NCBI GenBank assembly: GCA_016720905.1
Contig: JADKJT010000001.1
Location: 124,001 to 188,000, forward strand
Direction: 5' to 3'
Source of the DNA: Gemmatimonadaceae bacterium
GTDB lineage: Bacteria > Gemmatimonadota > Gemmatimonadetes > Gemmatimonadales > Gemmatimonadaceae
Length of the DNA stretch: 64,000 bases
The position numbers and the translations under genes were made by a program. Under the pieces are notes generated by a model. The model was not told the DNA's origin. It searched no databases and saw nothing but the letters and a program-made list of their open reading frames with translations. Shown piece by piece: positions 17,974 through 26,936 of this stretch. Numbering within the stretch: the stretch's first letter is position 1; every line of letters begins with the position of its first letter.

Positions 17974-18059
17974 TCCCGGTGCGGTTTGTTTGACGTGGTG
18001 CAGGTGTAACGCGTCTTCGGACGGTCCGGTTCCGGCTGCTTTGGCAGCCGGGCAGGTCT

Positions 18060-18132
18060 GCGGGAATAGCTCAGTTGGTAGAGCACAACCTTGCCAAGGT
18101 TGGGGTCGCGGGTTCGAGTCCCGTTTCCCGCT
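18060..18132 (+). tRNA. tRNA-Gly (GCC)
   Basis: 73 nt. Acceptor GCGGGAA pairs with TTCCCGC, discriminator T as usual for glycine. The anticodon stem CAACC/GGTTG encloses TTGCCAA (anticodon GCC). T-loop GGTTCGAGTCC. CCA not encoded. Confidence 0.95.
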
Positions 18133-18223
18133 CTGTTGCAGTTTGAGGGTGTCAGGCAGCAAGCGATGTCGCCACCGTGTGCAGTGCTCCGTCTGCGGGC
18201 TCCGTCTGCGGTGGGTGCAGTTC

Positions 18224-18297
18224 GGGTCGTTAGCTCAGTTGGTTAGAGCGCCACGTTGACATCGTGGAGGTCACAAGTTCGAGTCTTGTACGACCCA
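18224..18297 (+). tRNA. tRNA-Val (GAC)
   Basis: 74 nt. Acceptor GGGTCGT pairs with ACGACCC, discriminator A. Anticodon stem CCACG/CGTGG encloses TTGACAT (anticodon GAC). T-loop sequence AGTTCGAGTCT. CCA not encoded. Confidence 0.95.
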
Positions 18298-18393
18298 TCG
18301 AACACCGTGGGACCGTAGCGTCGGCGGTGCCGACTCACTACGTTGCGGGTCCGCAGTGGCAGGGCTGCCGGGAACGGCAGAGAGGTGCGCAGT

Positions 18394-18467
18394 GCGCCTG
18401 TAGCTCAATTGGATAGAGCATCTGACTACGGATCAGAAGGTTGGAGGTTCGAGTCCTTCCAGGCGCG
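18394..18467 (+). tRNA. tRNA-Arg (ACG)
   Basis: 74 nt. Acceptor GCGCCTG pairs with CAGGCGC, discriminator G. Anticodon stem TCTGA/TCAGA encloses CTACGGA (anticodon ACG, normally edited to ICG by TadA). Canonical bacterial D- and T-arms. Confidence 0.95.
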
Positions 18468-18489
18468 TTTTTCCACTGCGGTCGTCACA

Positions 18490-18563
18490 CGGGGCGTAGC
18501 TTAGCCCGGTAGAGCGCCTGCTTCGGGAGCAGGAGGTCGCTGGTTCGAATCCAGTCGCCCCGA
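18490..18563 (+). tRNA. tRNA-Pro (CGG)
   Basis: 74 nt. Acceptor CGGGGCG pairs with CGCCCCG, discriminator A. Anticodon stem CCTGC/GCAGG encloses TTCGGGA (anticodon CGG). Last tRNA of the cluster, 17 nt before a terminator. Confidence 0.95.
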
Positions 18564-18580
18564 TTTGACGAAAAATTCAG

Positions 18581-18616
18581 GCCCGGCAACGAGTCACCTC
18601 GTTGTCGGGCTTTTCG
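18581..18616 (+). terminator. Intrinsic terminator of the tRNA cluster
   Basis: A 13-bp stem, GCCCGGCAACGAG/CTCGTTGTCGGGC, with one G-T pair and a tcac loop, is followed by TTTTCGTTT. It ends the five-tRNA transcript. Confidence 0.85.
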
Positions 18617-18767
18617 TTTGCACCCGAATCTCCGTGACGTACTCCGTATCGACCACCGTCGGTGCGGGCTTCCGTCGGTGATTCCCTGACAACGTCCAGA
18701 CTTTTGTAGTGCGATTTTGGCCCTGGAAACCCGGTGCGCGATGTGGCACCGCTCCTCCCGTTTTCGT

Positions 18768-18796
18768 TTGACAGCCCCATCCCTCAGGGCTAACGT
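18768..18796 (+). promoter_or_regulatory. Predicted sigma-70 promoter of the SusC/SusD operon
   Basis: A perfect TTGACA, a 17-nt spacer, then TAACGT. It lies about 107 nt upstream of the SusC start, leaving a ~100-nt 5' leader. Predicted only. Confidence 0.55.
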
Positions 18797-18902
18797 TGCG
18801 CCCTGTTGTGCGCCCACGGTCGCTGGGTCGATGTGGGGCGACCAATGCCGCATGCTTGTCGCTCGAACCTGACTTGCTGCTTACCACACTCCGGTACAGT
18901 GC

Positions 18903-21900
18903 ATGATGAAGAAACGAATACTCACGGTGCTGATGGGCACCTTCCTCTTTGCCACGCAGGCATGGGCGCAAGAGAAGACGGTGACCGGCAGAGTCACGCG
19001 CGATGCCAGCGTCCCCCTCTCCGGCGTCTCGGTCGTCGTCAAAGGCGCGGGCCGCGGTACCCAGACCAACACCAATGGTGACTACACCATTCGCGTCACG
19101 GTCGGCCAGGTGCTGCAGTTCCGCATCATCGGGTACGCCCCGGTGGAGCGCACCGTGGGCGCCGACAACGTCATCAGCGTGCAACTCCAGAAGAATGCCG
19201 CCAATCTCGACGCCGTGGTCGTGACCGCGCTCGGCGAGACCGCGGTCAAGCGCAGTCTGGGCACGTCGCAACAGACCGTCATGGGTGCCGACGTCGCGCA
19301 AACGGGCCGACAGAACTTCATCAACTCGCTGCAGGGCCGCGTGGCCGGTGTCGAAGTGGTGAGCACGTCCGGCGTCCCCGGCGCCTCATCGTCGATCACC
19401 ATTCGCGGCGTCAGTTCCATCAGCAGCAGCAATCAGCCGCTCATGATCATCGACGGCCTGCCGATGGACAACAAGACGCTCAACACGGGCGTGCTGGCCT
19501 CCGATGCGCCCGGATCGTTGACGGCCTTCAGCAATCGCGGGGTCGACTTCACCAACCGCGCTGCCGACGTCAACCCGGAAGACATCGAAAGCATGGTGGT
19601 GCTGAAAGGCCCGGAAGCTTCGGCCCTGTACGGTATTGACGCGGCCAACGGCGCAATCGTCATCACCACCAAGCGCGGTCAAGCGGGCACGGGCGGGCTG
19701 GAATACAACAACCGATTCCGGCTCGAGAACACGAGAACCCAGCCGGAGATGCAACGGACGTATGGTCCGACGTCGATCTCCGGCAATGCGCAGGGATCGT
19801 TCTCGTACTTCGGCAGTCCGTATGCCTCCGGCACCCAGTTCTACGACAACATCGCGGGCTTCTTCCAGACCGCGTTCACGCAGACGCATAATCTCGCGTT
19901 CAGCGGTGGGTCGGCCGACAACAAGGTCAACTATCGGTTGGCCGTCGCCGCCGACAATCAGGAGGGCGTGGTTCCCACCTCGTTGTACAGCCGCATCAAC
20001 CTGACCGGCCGCTCGGGCGCGCAGATCACGAAGTGGCTCAAGACCGACCTGTCCATGCAGTACACCATCGCCGATAACGACCAGGCCTACAAAGGCGACA
20101 ATGGTCCGCTGATCGGCTTGTTGCTGTGGCCACAGACGGACAATGCCTCGGATTACCTCACGCCCGCCGGTAACCGGCGCCGCGTGACCCTGCTGGCGGC
20201 CTCGGGCGAAACCGATAACCCGTACTTCAATGTCCAGAAGAACCGGATCAACTCCCGAAACAACCGGTTGATCTCGAACATCGGCCTCGTGCTGACGCCG
20301 TTCTCGTGGGGCAACCTGCGCACCAACATCGGTTCGGACAGCTACACCAACGAAAACACGATCCTGCGGCATCCCGAGAGCGTGTACGGCAACACCTACA
20401 ACGGCATTCTCGACATTGCGGCCGACGTCACGCGTAACCTCAATGCGCAGACGCTGCTCAATTTCAACGGCCACCAGTTCACGAAGAGCTTCGGCATCCG
20501 CGGCCTGATCGGCAACGCCATTTCCGACGCGCGCTCGCAGACGAACGCGCTGAAAGGTCAGGACTTCCTCGATCCGAACTTCGTCTCCATCAACAACACC
20601 AACGTTCGCACCAATCGCACCTTCCTGTCGCAGCGCCGGCTGGTGAGTGCGTTCGGACAGCTCACGGCGAATTACCAGGACTACCTGTACCTGAACATCA
20701 CCGGCCGGAATGACTGGACGTCCACCATTCCCGTCGAACGCAACTCGTTCTTCTATCCCTCCATCACCGGCAGCTTCGTCTTCTCCGACGCGTTCCCGGC
20801 TGTCGGCCGCTTCATGACGGGCAAGCTGCGCGGTGGGTACGCGGAAGTGGGTAAAGACGCGCGGCCATATGCGTACCGGCCGTCGCTCGAGTACAAGACC
20901 ACGTCCAACGGTGGATACGGATACGGCTTCACCGGCCCCAACCTGGACCTCAAACCGGAGTTTGCCCGGTCGTATGAGGTGGGCACGGAGTTGAGCTTCC
21001 TGGACAACCGGCTCGGCCTTGATATCACCACGTACCGCAAGCAGACCAAGGATCAGATTGTCAACGACATCCGCGGCAGCTACGCCACCGGCTTCATCCT
21101 GTTCAACCTGAACGGCGCGGTCACCAGAAATACGGGCGTGGAAATCTCGTTGCGCGGCCAGCCCATGCTGACGCGTGACTTCTCGTGGGACGTGCTGGCC
21201 AACTTCGAGCAAGCGCGGGGCAAGGTGCTCGCGTTGCCCAATGCCCTGCCGGAGTCGTACGTGTCCGACACCTGGCTGTTCGGCAATGTGCGCAACGGCA
21301 CGGCGCCGGGGCTGTCCACGCGCTCCATGACGGGGCTGTTCTATCTGCGGAATACCGCGGGCAAGCTGCTGATCGATCCCACCACGGGACTTCCGCTGCG
21401 GTCCACCAGCTTCATCGATGCCGGGTACGACCGCCAGCCCGACTACACCATCGGCCTGACCAACACGTTCCGGTACAAGAACCTGTCCGTGAACTTCCTG
21501 ATCGATATCCGGAAGGGCGGCGATGTCTTCAACGCCACGGAGCAGTTCCTGACCGCGCGCGGCCTCAGCACCCGTACGCTGGATCGCGACAAGCCGCGCG
21601 TCATTGACGGCGTGCTGCGTGACGGCAAGGAAAACTCGGCCACGCCGACCGTGAACAGCATCGTGGTCATTCCGGCGGTGCAGACCTCGTACTACACCAA
21701 CATCAGTGAAGAGCTGTTCATCGAGAAAGACATCAACTGGGTCCGGCTCCGTGACGTGACGGTGCGCTATGTCCTTCCCGGGAAGTACCTGAAGGCCCGG
21801 GACGCCAGCGTGTTCCTCACCGGCACCGACCTGCTCCTGTTCACCAACTACTCCGGCCTCGACCCCATCGTGAACGGCAACACGGCAGCTGTGGGCGGCT

Positions 21901-21977
21901 CAGGCGCCGCTGGTATCGATTACGGCAACTTCCCAATGCCGCGCGGGTTCGCGTTCGGCGTCAAGGTGGGGTACTGA
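18903..21977 (+). CDS. SusC/RagA-family TonB-linked outer-membrane protein
   Basis: 1024 residues. Signal peptide 1-23 (TQAWAQ), CarboxypepD_reg domain (VTGRVTRDASVPLSGVSVVV, then GTQTNTNGDYTIRV), and the SusC linker motif VVVTALGETAVKRSLG. The plug follows with NSLQGRVAGVEVVSTSG, SSITIRGVSS and QPLMIIDGLPM. A long barrel ends in an aromatic residue (FGVKVGY). SusC barrels import oligomers captured by a SusD lipoprotein lid. The SusD gene starts 2 nt after this stop, so the two form one import unit. No glycoside hydrolase lies nearby, so the substrate (glycan, peptide or other) is unknown. Confidence 0.95.
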   Translation: MMKKRILTVLMGTFLFATQAWAQEKTVTGRVTRDASVPLSGVSVVVKGAGRGTQTNTNGDYTIRVTVGQVLQFRIIGYAPVERTVGADNVISVQLQKNAANLDAVVVTALGETAVKRSLGTSQQTVMGADVAQTGRQNFINSLQGRVAGVEVVSTSGVPGASSSITIRGVSSISSSNQPLMIIDGLPMDNKTLNTGVLASDAPGSLTAFSNRGVDFTNRAADVNPEDIESMVVLKGPEASALYGIDAANGAIVITTKRGQAGTGGLEYNNRFRLENTRTQPEMQRTYGPTSISGNAQGSFSYFGSPYASGTQFYDNIAGFFQTAFTQTHNLAFSGGSADNKVNYRLAVAADNQEGVVPTSLYSRINLTGRSGAQITKWLKTDLSMQYTIADNDQAYKGDNGPLIGLLLWPQTDNASDYLTPAGNRRRVTLLAASGETDNPYFNVQKNRINSRNNRLISNIGLVLTPFSWGNLRTNIGSDSYTNENTILRHPESVYGNTYNGILDIAADVTRNLNAQTLLNFNGHQFTKSFGIRGLIGNAISDARSQTNALKGQDFLDPNFVSINNTNVRTNRTFLSQRRLVSAFGQLTANYQDYLYLNITGRNDWTSTIPVERNSFFYPSITGSFVFSDAFPAVGRFMTGKLRGGYAEVGKDARPYAYRPSLEYKTTSNGGYGYGFTGPNLDLKPEFARSYEVGTELSFLDNRLGLDITTYRKQTKDQIVNDIRGSYATGFILFNLNGAVTRNTGVEISLRGQPMLTRDFSWDVLANFEQARGKVLALPNALPESYVSDTWLFGNVRNGTAPGLSTRSMTGLFYLRNTAGKLLIDPTTGLPLRSTSFIDAGYDRQPDYTIGLTNTFRYKNLSVNFLIDIRKGGDVFNATEQFLTARGLSTRTLDRDKPRVIDGVLRDGKENSATPTVNSIVVIPAVQTSYYTNISEELFIEKDINWVRLRDVTVRYVLPGKYLKARDASVFLTGTDLLLFTNYSGLDPIVNGNTAAVGGSGAAGIDYGNFPMPRGFAFGVKVGY

Positions 21978-21979
21978 CC

Positions 21980-23551
21980 ATGAAGAAGATTTCCAACGTC
22001 CTGCTGGCCGCGACGCTCGCGTTGTCCACCACCAGCTGCAAGGATTTCCTCGACGTCAACACCAATCCCAACGGGCCACAGACCGTCTCGGCCAATCTGT
22101 ATCTGGCACCGATGCTGCATTGGATGGTGACGGCGCCGCAGTACGATGCGCGGTTCGTGGGCCGGTACAACCAGGAATGGACGCTGCCCGGTACCAGTCT
22201 CGGTACCTGGGACCGCATGGGCTACGACCCGTCCAGCGACAACGGCGCGCAGCAGTGGCGCGACGTGTACTGGACGCTGGGGCAGAATCTGGTGGACATG
22301 ACCAAACTGGCTGAAGCCGAACAACGCTGGGACCTGTTGGGCGTGGCCAAACTGCTCAAGGCGTGGGGCTGGCAGGTGACCACCGACCTGCACGGTGAGA
22401 TCATCGTGAAGGAGGCCATCGATCAGTCCAAGTTCAGCTTCAACTACGACAGCCAGGAATACGCCTACACGGAAATCCAGAAGCTGCTGAACGAAGCCAT
22501 CGTCCTGCTGAAACGCACCGACGGTGCCGTCGACCAGACGTACCTGGCGCGCACCGACAAGATTTACGGCGGGGATCGCACCAAGTGGTTGAAGCTGGCG
22601 TACGGCATGCTGGCGCTGAATCTCAATCATTTCTCCAACAAGTCCACCTACAAGCCGGCCGATGTGATTGCGGCGGTCAACCTGTCGTTCCTCAGCAACG
22701 CGGATGATCCGCTGCTCACGTATCCGAACACGCAAAACGATGACATCAATTTCTTCGGACGCACACGCGGCAATTTGCCGTCGTACCGACCGACGCAGTT
22801 TGTGGTGGGCCTGCTGAATGGCACGCAGTTTGGCGGCGTGGTCGATCCCCGACTCAGCCGGATGATCGCGCCGGCACCTGATGGCGTGTTCCGGGGTCTC
22901 GACATCAATGTCGTGGGCTTTGGGGCGCTGAGTACGGCGCAGCAGCCCAACAATTTCTACGGCTACGCGGGCACGGGCGGACTGCAATTGCCCGGTCGCT
23001 ACCTGTTCGACGACAAGGCCAAGATGCCGTTGATGACGTTTGCGCAGTTGCAGTTCATCAAGGCGGAAGCGTCGTACAAGCTGGGCGATCTCGCTGGCGC
23101 GTTGCAGGCGTACACCACGGGTATCTCGGCACACATCGACTTCGTGAACGCGCGCAACGTCGATAACGGTCAGACGCCCACGCCAATCACGGCGTCGGAA
23201 AAGTCGGCGTTCCTGGCCAACACCGCCATCGTACCGGCTACACCCGCCGGTCTGACGCTGACGCACATCATGTCGCAGAAGTACATCGCGCAGTGGGGCT
23301 GGGGACACAACGAAATCTGGATGGATCTCCGTCGTTACCACTACACCGACATCGATCCGGTGGGCGGCCGACAGGTATTCCCCGGCTTTGCCCCGCCCAC
23401 CACGCTGTATCCGGACAATGGCGGGAAGATCGTCCAGCGTATCCGGCCGCGATTTAACTCGGAGTATGTGTGGAACCGTGCGGGCCTGGACGCCGTTGGC
23501 GGACTCGCACTGGATTACCACACCAAGCCGCTCTGGATCACTCAACCGTAA
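21980..23551 (+). CDS. SusD/RagB-family outer-membrane lipoprotein
   Basis: 523 residues. A lipobox (ALSTTSC, then KDFLDVNTNPNGP) marks a lipoprotein signal peptide with Cys near residue 20. The start KDFLDVNTNPN and helical TPR-like regions (LLGVAKLLKAWGWQVTTDLHGEI, YAYTEIQKLLNEAIVLL, then LPLMTFAQLQFIKAEASYKLG) match the SusD/RagB fold (SusD-like_2 branch). It works as the surface lid that delivers substrate to the SusC barrel encoded immediately upstream. It is followed after 7 nt by a DUF4397 lipoprotein. Confidence 0.93.
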   Translation: MKKISNVLLAATLALSTTSCKDFLDVNTNPNGPQTVSANLYLAPMLHWMVTAPQYDARFVGRYNQEWTLPGTSLGTWDRMGYDPSSDNGAQQWRDVYWTLGQNLVDMTKLAEAEQRWDLLGVAKLLKAWGWQVTTDLHGEIIVKEAIDQSKFSFNYDSQEYAYTEIQKLLNEAIVLLKRTDGAVDQTYLARTDKIYGGDRTKWLKLAYGMLALNLNHFSNKSTYKPADVIAAVNLSFLSNADDPLLTYPNTQNDDINFFGRTRGNLPSYRPTQFVVGLLNGTQFGGVVDPRLSRMIAPAPDGVFRGLDINVVGFGALSTAQQPNNFYGYAGTGGLQLPGRYLFDDKAKMPLMTFAQLQFIKAEASYKLGDLAGALQAYTTGISAHIDFVNARNVDNGQTPTPITASEKSAFLANTAIVPATPAGLTLTHIMSQKYIAQWGWGHNEIWMDLRRYHYTDIDPVGGRQVFPGFAPPTTLYPDNGGKIVQRIRPRFNSEYVWNRAGLDAVGGLALDYHTKPLWITQP

Positions 23552-23558
23552 CCCAGCG

Positions 23559-24335
23559 ATGAAGACTTTCAGATCGATTGCGATCCTGCTCGGCGCCTTC
23601 GCGCTGGCCTCGTGCGACACAGAAGGCGGCGGCATTCAGGATATCACCGGTGCCCTTCCGGGCGCACGCGTCAAGTTCTTCAACTTTGGCGTGAACGCCC
23701 CGTCGGTAAACTTTTACGCCAATACGGCGAAGGTCACGGCCACGACATCTGCTACGGGTGTTGAGGCATTGACCGGCGTTTCGTACGGCAGTGTGGGGTC
23801 GGGTGGTTTCTATTCGGCGCTCACGCCGGGGCAGTACAGCTTTATCGGCAAGATTGCGGCTACGGTCGATAAAGACCTGACGGTCGCGACGGTTCCAGGC
23901 ACTCTGGCGGACGGCAAGGCCTACTCGGTTTACGTGAGCGGGTTCTACGACGCCACCGCGAAGACTGTCGAGGGATTCGTGGTAGAAGATCCGTTCGACG
24001 CGGCCATCGATTACACGGTGGCGTATGTCCGGTTCGTCAACGCGATTTCCAACTCCCAACCGATGACGATGTACGCCAAGAACACCACCACGCTCACCGA
24101 AGTTGCGGTGGGCGCCGCGGTGGCCTACAAGGCGGCCGGCGCGTTCACGTCGGTGCCCAATGGCGTGTACGACCTGAGCACCCGTACGGCGGGCTCAACC
24201 ACCAACGCCATCGCCCGAACCGCTGTGTCGTTGTCGGCCGGCAAGGTGTACACCATCAGCGCGCGCGGCGACATCACGGTTACCTCAACCACGGCCACCA
24301 ACCGACCGTTTCTCGACAATACGGCAAATCGGTAA
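23559..24335 (+). CDS. DUF4397-domain lipoprotein
   Basis: 258 residues from the ATG at 23559, 7 nt after the SusD stop. The lipobox FALASC places Cys near residue 19. The body ALPGARVKFFNFGVNAPSVNFYAN, then a GGFYSALTPGQYSF segment and a second VAYVRFVNAISNSQPMTMYA repeat, matches DUF4397. These are beta-rich domains of unknown function often found beside surface systems. It is the third gene of the susCD operon. A terminator follows, so the operon ends here. Confidence 0.85.
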   Translation: MKTFRSIAILLGAFALASCDTEGGGIQDITGALPGARVKFFNFGVNAPSVNFYANTAKVTATTSATGVEALTGVSYGSVGSGGFYSALTPGQYSFIGKIAATVDKDLTVATVPGTLADGKAYSVYVSGFYDATAKTVEGFVVEDPFDAAIDYTVAYVRFVNAISNSQPMTMYAKNTTTLTEVAVGAAVAYKAAGAFTSVPNGVYDLSTRTAGSTTNAIARTAVSLSAGKVYTISARGDITVTSTTATNRPFLDNTANR

Positions 24336-24346
24336 GTGCTGTTCAG

Positions 24347-24383
24347 AACGCACCCTGGCGCCTGCCGGGGTGCGTTCGTTTTT
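24347..24383 (+). terminator. Intrinsic terminator of the susCD operon
   Basis: A perfect 9-bp stem, AACGCACCC/GGGTGCGTT, is followed by CGTTTTTC. It lies 12 nt after the DUF4397 gene and also argues against placing the next gene's start at 24370. Confidence 0.85.
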
Positions 24384-24408
24384 CCTAGATGTCCACTCGA
24401 GGCATGAT

Positions 24409-25866
24409 GTGAGCACGCGAAAACGCCGGTCTCCCGCAGTACTTGCGCGTTTGGTGGTCGCGCTGGTGTGCGCCGCGCCGGTCGCGCTCGCGCAGCCGAC
24501 GCAGAATCCCGGCACTCCCGCCGGCGTGTCGCGCGCCACCGTTAGTGGCGGTGTGCGCGACAGTATCGCGGGGCGACCGCTGGTGGGCGCTCTGGTGCAG
24601 CTCGTTGGCGCTGACAGCGCGCAGACGTTTGGTCAAACGGTGCTGTCGGATTCCCTGGGTGAGTTTGTATTCCCCAACGTTCCGGACGGCCGCTACACGC
24701 TGGGGTTCTTCCACGCGATACTCGACTCGCTTGGACTCGAACCCGTGCTGCGGGCAGTGACAGTAGCCGGCCAGCGCAGCGCGCGCGTCGACCTCGCCAC
24801 GCCGTCCCCCACACGGCTTCGCGCCGCGATATGCGGACTCCCGTCGCCGCAAGGACCTGTTGCAGTTGCTATGGGATTCGTTCGCGATGCGCAGAGTCTT
24901 GCGCCCCTGTCGGGCGTCAAAGTTGTGGCAGAGTGGATTGAGTTGTCCATCGGTCGAGAGGGTGTCGTAAGACGCAGCCCGCGACGGGTCACCACCACCA
25001 AGGAAAGCGGATGGTTCGCCATCTGCGACGTGCCCAGCCCGGGTGCCATGGTGCTGATGGCCAGTCGCGGTGCCGACAGCACGGACTTCATCGACGTGCA
25101 GGTTCCGGCCGACGGATTCCTCCGACGGGAGTTGTATCTGGGTGCCGCGCAGACAGTCATTGCCGAGGCAAAGCCGACAGACTCGCTGGCTGTGCGTCGC
25201 GTGAATACCGGGAATGGCCTGTTGCGCGGCACCGTAACAGCAGAACGCAGCGGTCAGCCGCTGGCTGGTGCCCAGGTGTCCATTGTGAATGGCCCGCAGA
25301 CGCGCACCAATGAGCGCGGCGAGTGGGCGATGGTGAACGCACCGGCTGGCACTCGCACGCTGGAAGTACGCGCCGTTGGCTACTATCCGGAGCGCAGCGC
25401 GGTGGATGTGATCGATAGCGCGCCTCCGCTGCGCGTGGCACTGGCCACGTTCAAGTCGGTGCTGGATACCATGAAGGTGATTGCCAACTACGATCGGTTC
25501 AGCAACCTCGCAGGCTTTCGCGAACGCAGCCGGTCGGGACTTGGCCGCTTCGTGACCGCAGCGGACCTCGTGCGGCGACAGGTTTTCGCCACCTCCGACC
25601 TCTTCCGCAACATGCCCGGCGTCTATCTCGACGGCGGAAGCGATCTCGATCAGAAGATCTACATGCGCGGCATCTTCTCCGACCGGTGTGAGCCGGCGGT
25701 GTATCTGAACGGGACGTTGATGACCGGGCTCAACGCCTCGGAGATCGACGCGTTTGCGCGACCGAGCGACATCCTCGGCATCGAAGTCTATTCGCAGAGT
25801 CAGGCACCGGCGCAGTTCCAGCCAGGATTGGGCGACTGCGGCAGCATCGTATTCTGGACGAAGTAA
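24409..25866 (+). CDS. Carboxypeptidase-regulatory-like and TonB-plug-domain protein without barrel
   Basis: 485 residues from GTG 24409, which gives the signal peptide STRKRRSPAVLARLVVALVC...ALAQ. An earlier in-frame GTG lies inside the terminator. Three CarboxypepD_reg-like segments are visible (VSGGVRDSIAGRPLVGALVQL, then GFVRDAQSLAPLSGVKV, then LRGTVTAERSGQPLAGAQVSI). A plug-like end follows (FATSDLFRNMPGVYLDG, then a Cys-containing segment EPAVYLNGTLMTGLNASEIDAF). The protein stops where a beta-barrel should begin, with GDCGSIVFWTK. Such barrel-less plug proteins recur in Gemmatimonadota. Their job is unknown and may be to interact with TonB or surface partners. Confidence 0.75.
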   Translation: MSTRKRRSPAVLARLVVALVCAAPVALAQPTQNPGTPAGVSRATVSGGVRDSIAGRPLVGALVQLVGADSAQTFGQTVLSDSLGEFVFPNVPDGRYTLGFFHAILDSLGLEPVLRAVTVAGQRSARVDLATPSPTRLRAAICGLPSPQGPVAVAMGFVRDAQSLAPLSGVKVVAEWIELSIGREGVVRRSPRRVTTTKESGWFAICDVPSPGAMVLMASRGADSTDFIDVQVPADGFLRRELYLGAAQTVIAEAKPTDSLAVRRVNTGNGLLRGTVTAERSGQPLAGAQVSIVNGPQTRTNERGEWAMVNAPAGTRTLEVRAVGYYPERSAVDVIDSAPPLRVALATFKSVLDTMKVIANYDRFSNLAGFRERSRSGLGRFVTAADLVRRQVFATSDLFRNMPGVYLDGGSDLDQKIYMRGIFSDRCEPAVYLNGTLMTGLNASEIDAFARPSDILGIEVYSQSQAPAQFQPGLGDCGSIVFWTK

Positions 25867-25881
25867 CGCGTGGCCGCGACA

Positions 25882-26829
25882 TCACCTCAACAACCGCGCC
25901 AGCAACTCGGGCATCGCGTGTAACTGGTCCACGTGATCGGGCGCTGAGTTCCCGGCGTAACCGCGAACTTCGAAGCGACCAGCGCGTGCTTCACTGAGCT
26001 GTTGCAGGCCGCGGGGGCCCCAGCGGAGCACCGGGGTGCGATGCAATCCCAATGCGCCCAGCATCCAGTCGGACGTTTCGGTGGTGCTGGCAAACGTCCC
26101 CGGGAAAATCTCCGAGTGCGTGACCAGAAAGCGCTTCTCGCCCCGCATGGCGGCACGGGCGAACTCGGTGAAGGCCACCAGATTCGTGGTGTCCAGCGCG
26201 CCACCAACTGCCAACACCCGTCCCTCGGGCACGTACGACGTGTGCATGCCATCGATGAGCAGCACTGCGGTGACGGCGGTGAAGTGGCGCGGTTGGCGAA
26301 GGATGGCGCGCACGGCGCCGTGACCGGCGGAGAACCCGACCAGCGTAATGCTGCCAACGCGGGCCGGCTTTGTCGTGGTAGCGATCACCTCCCGAGTAAC
26401 GCCCGCGACCAGCGAATCGAACACCGCGGGATCCGAGAACGAACGGTCATATATGCCTGAACCCGTGCCGACATTCACGACGGCGGCCACGGGATGATTG
26501 CCGAGCGCGGCAACTGCCTGTTGCGGAAGCCACGCGTCCCCATGGAAATGCACCACCAGATCGAACGGCTCGCGCGTTCGCACCTGGCGAGGGATGAACA
26601 CCTCGATGGGCTTGCCCGCCGGGCCGGCGAAGGCGCGTGTGGTGCCGTCGAGTGCCCGGCGCGTGAGACGCTGGTGGGCGCGCGTGAACTCCGCCATCGG
26701 CGACGGGTTCTGGGCGGCGGCCGGTGGTGTGGCAACCTGCGCGGCGGATGGCGTCGGCATCAACACGCTCGCCGTCAGCGCGCTCACGGCCGCAGCGGGT
26801 CTCAAGAACGAAATCAGTCGCAGTCGCAT
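25882..26829 (-). CDS. Secreted alpha/beta-hydrolase-fold protein
   Basis: 315 residues with a signal peptide (ALTASVLMPTPSAAQ). The nucleophile elbow GFSAGHG and upstream DLVVHFHGDAW (oxyanion strand) fit an alpha/beta hydrolase. A late His (DHVDQLHAMPELL) and an acidic residue around GMHTSYVPEG or ALDTTN could complete the triad. Substrate not identifiable. It is convergent with the susCD-side plug protein and lies downstream of the PEP-CTERM gene, from which it is separated by a hairpin terminator. Confidence 0.75.
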   Translation of the reverse strand: MRLRLISFLRPAAAVSALTASVLMPTPSAAQVATPPAAAQNPSPMAEFTRAHQRLTRRALDGTTRAFAGPAGKPIEVFIPRQVRTREPFDLVVHFHGDAWLPQQAVAALGNHPVAAVVNVGTGSGIYDRSFSDPAVFDSLVAGVTREVIATTTKPARVGSITLVGFSAGHGAVRAILRQPRHFTAVTAVLLIDGMHTSYVPEGRVLAVGGALDTTNLVAFTEFARAAMRGEKRFLVTHSEIFPGTFASTTETSDWMLGALGLHRTPVLRWGPRGLQQLSEARAGRFEVRGYAGNSAPDHVDQLHAMPELLARLLR

Positions 26830-26875
26830 ACCACAGCATGCGACAGGCGCAGGCGGTCAGCAAGGGTATGCGTTA

Positions 26876-26907
26876 CCCCCCGCAACGACTCACGTCATTG
26901 CGGGGGG
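26876..26907 (-). terminator. Hairpin between PEP-CTERM gene and hydrolase gene
   Basis: A perfect 10-bp GC-rich stem, CCCCCCGCAA/TTGCGGGGGG, with a 12-nt loop containing a further 3-bp match lies 30 nt after the PEP-CTERM stop. There is no long T-run, so efficiency is uncertain. Confidence 0.5.
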
Positions 26908-26936
26908 AGACCTACGCTCAGCGACGACCGTTGGCG

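Larger units (their letters stand above)
18564..18902. other. Intergenic region between tRNA cluster and SusC gene
   Basis: 339 bp holding the tRNA terminator (18581-18616) and a predicted promoter for the SusC operon (18768-18796). No gene is seen. Confidence 0.6.

Noticed and set aside
19386..21212. Minus-strand 608-codon frame opposite SusC
   Set aside because: Shadow of the SusC gene; no start signal or domain.
24370..24408. Earlier GTG start for the plug-only protein
   Set aside because: This stretch contains the 3' arm and T-run of the susCD terminator; the later GTG begins a clean signal peptide.
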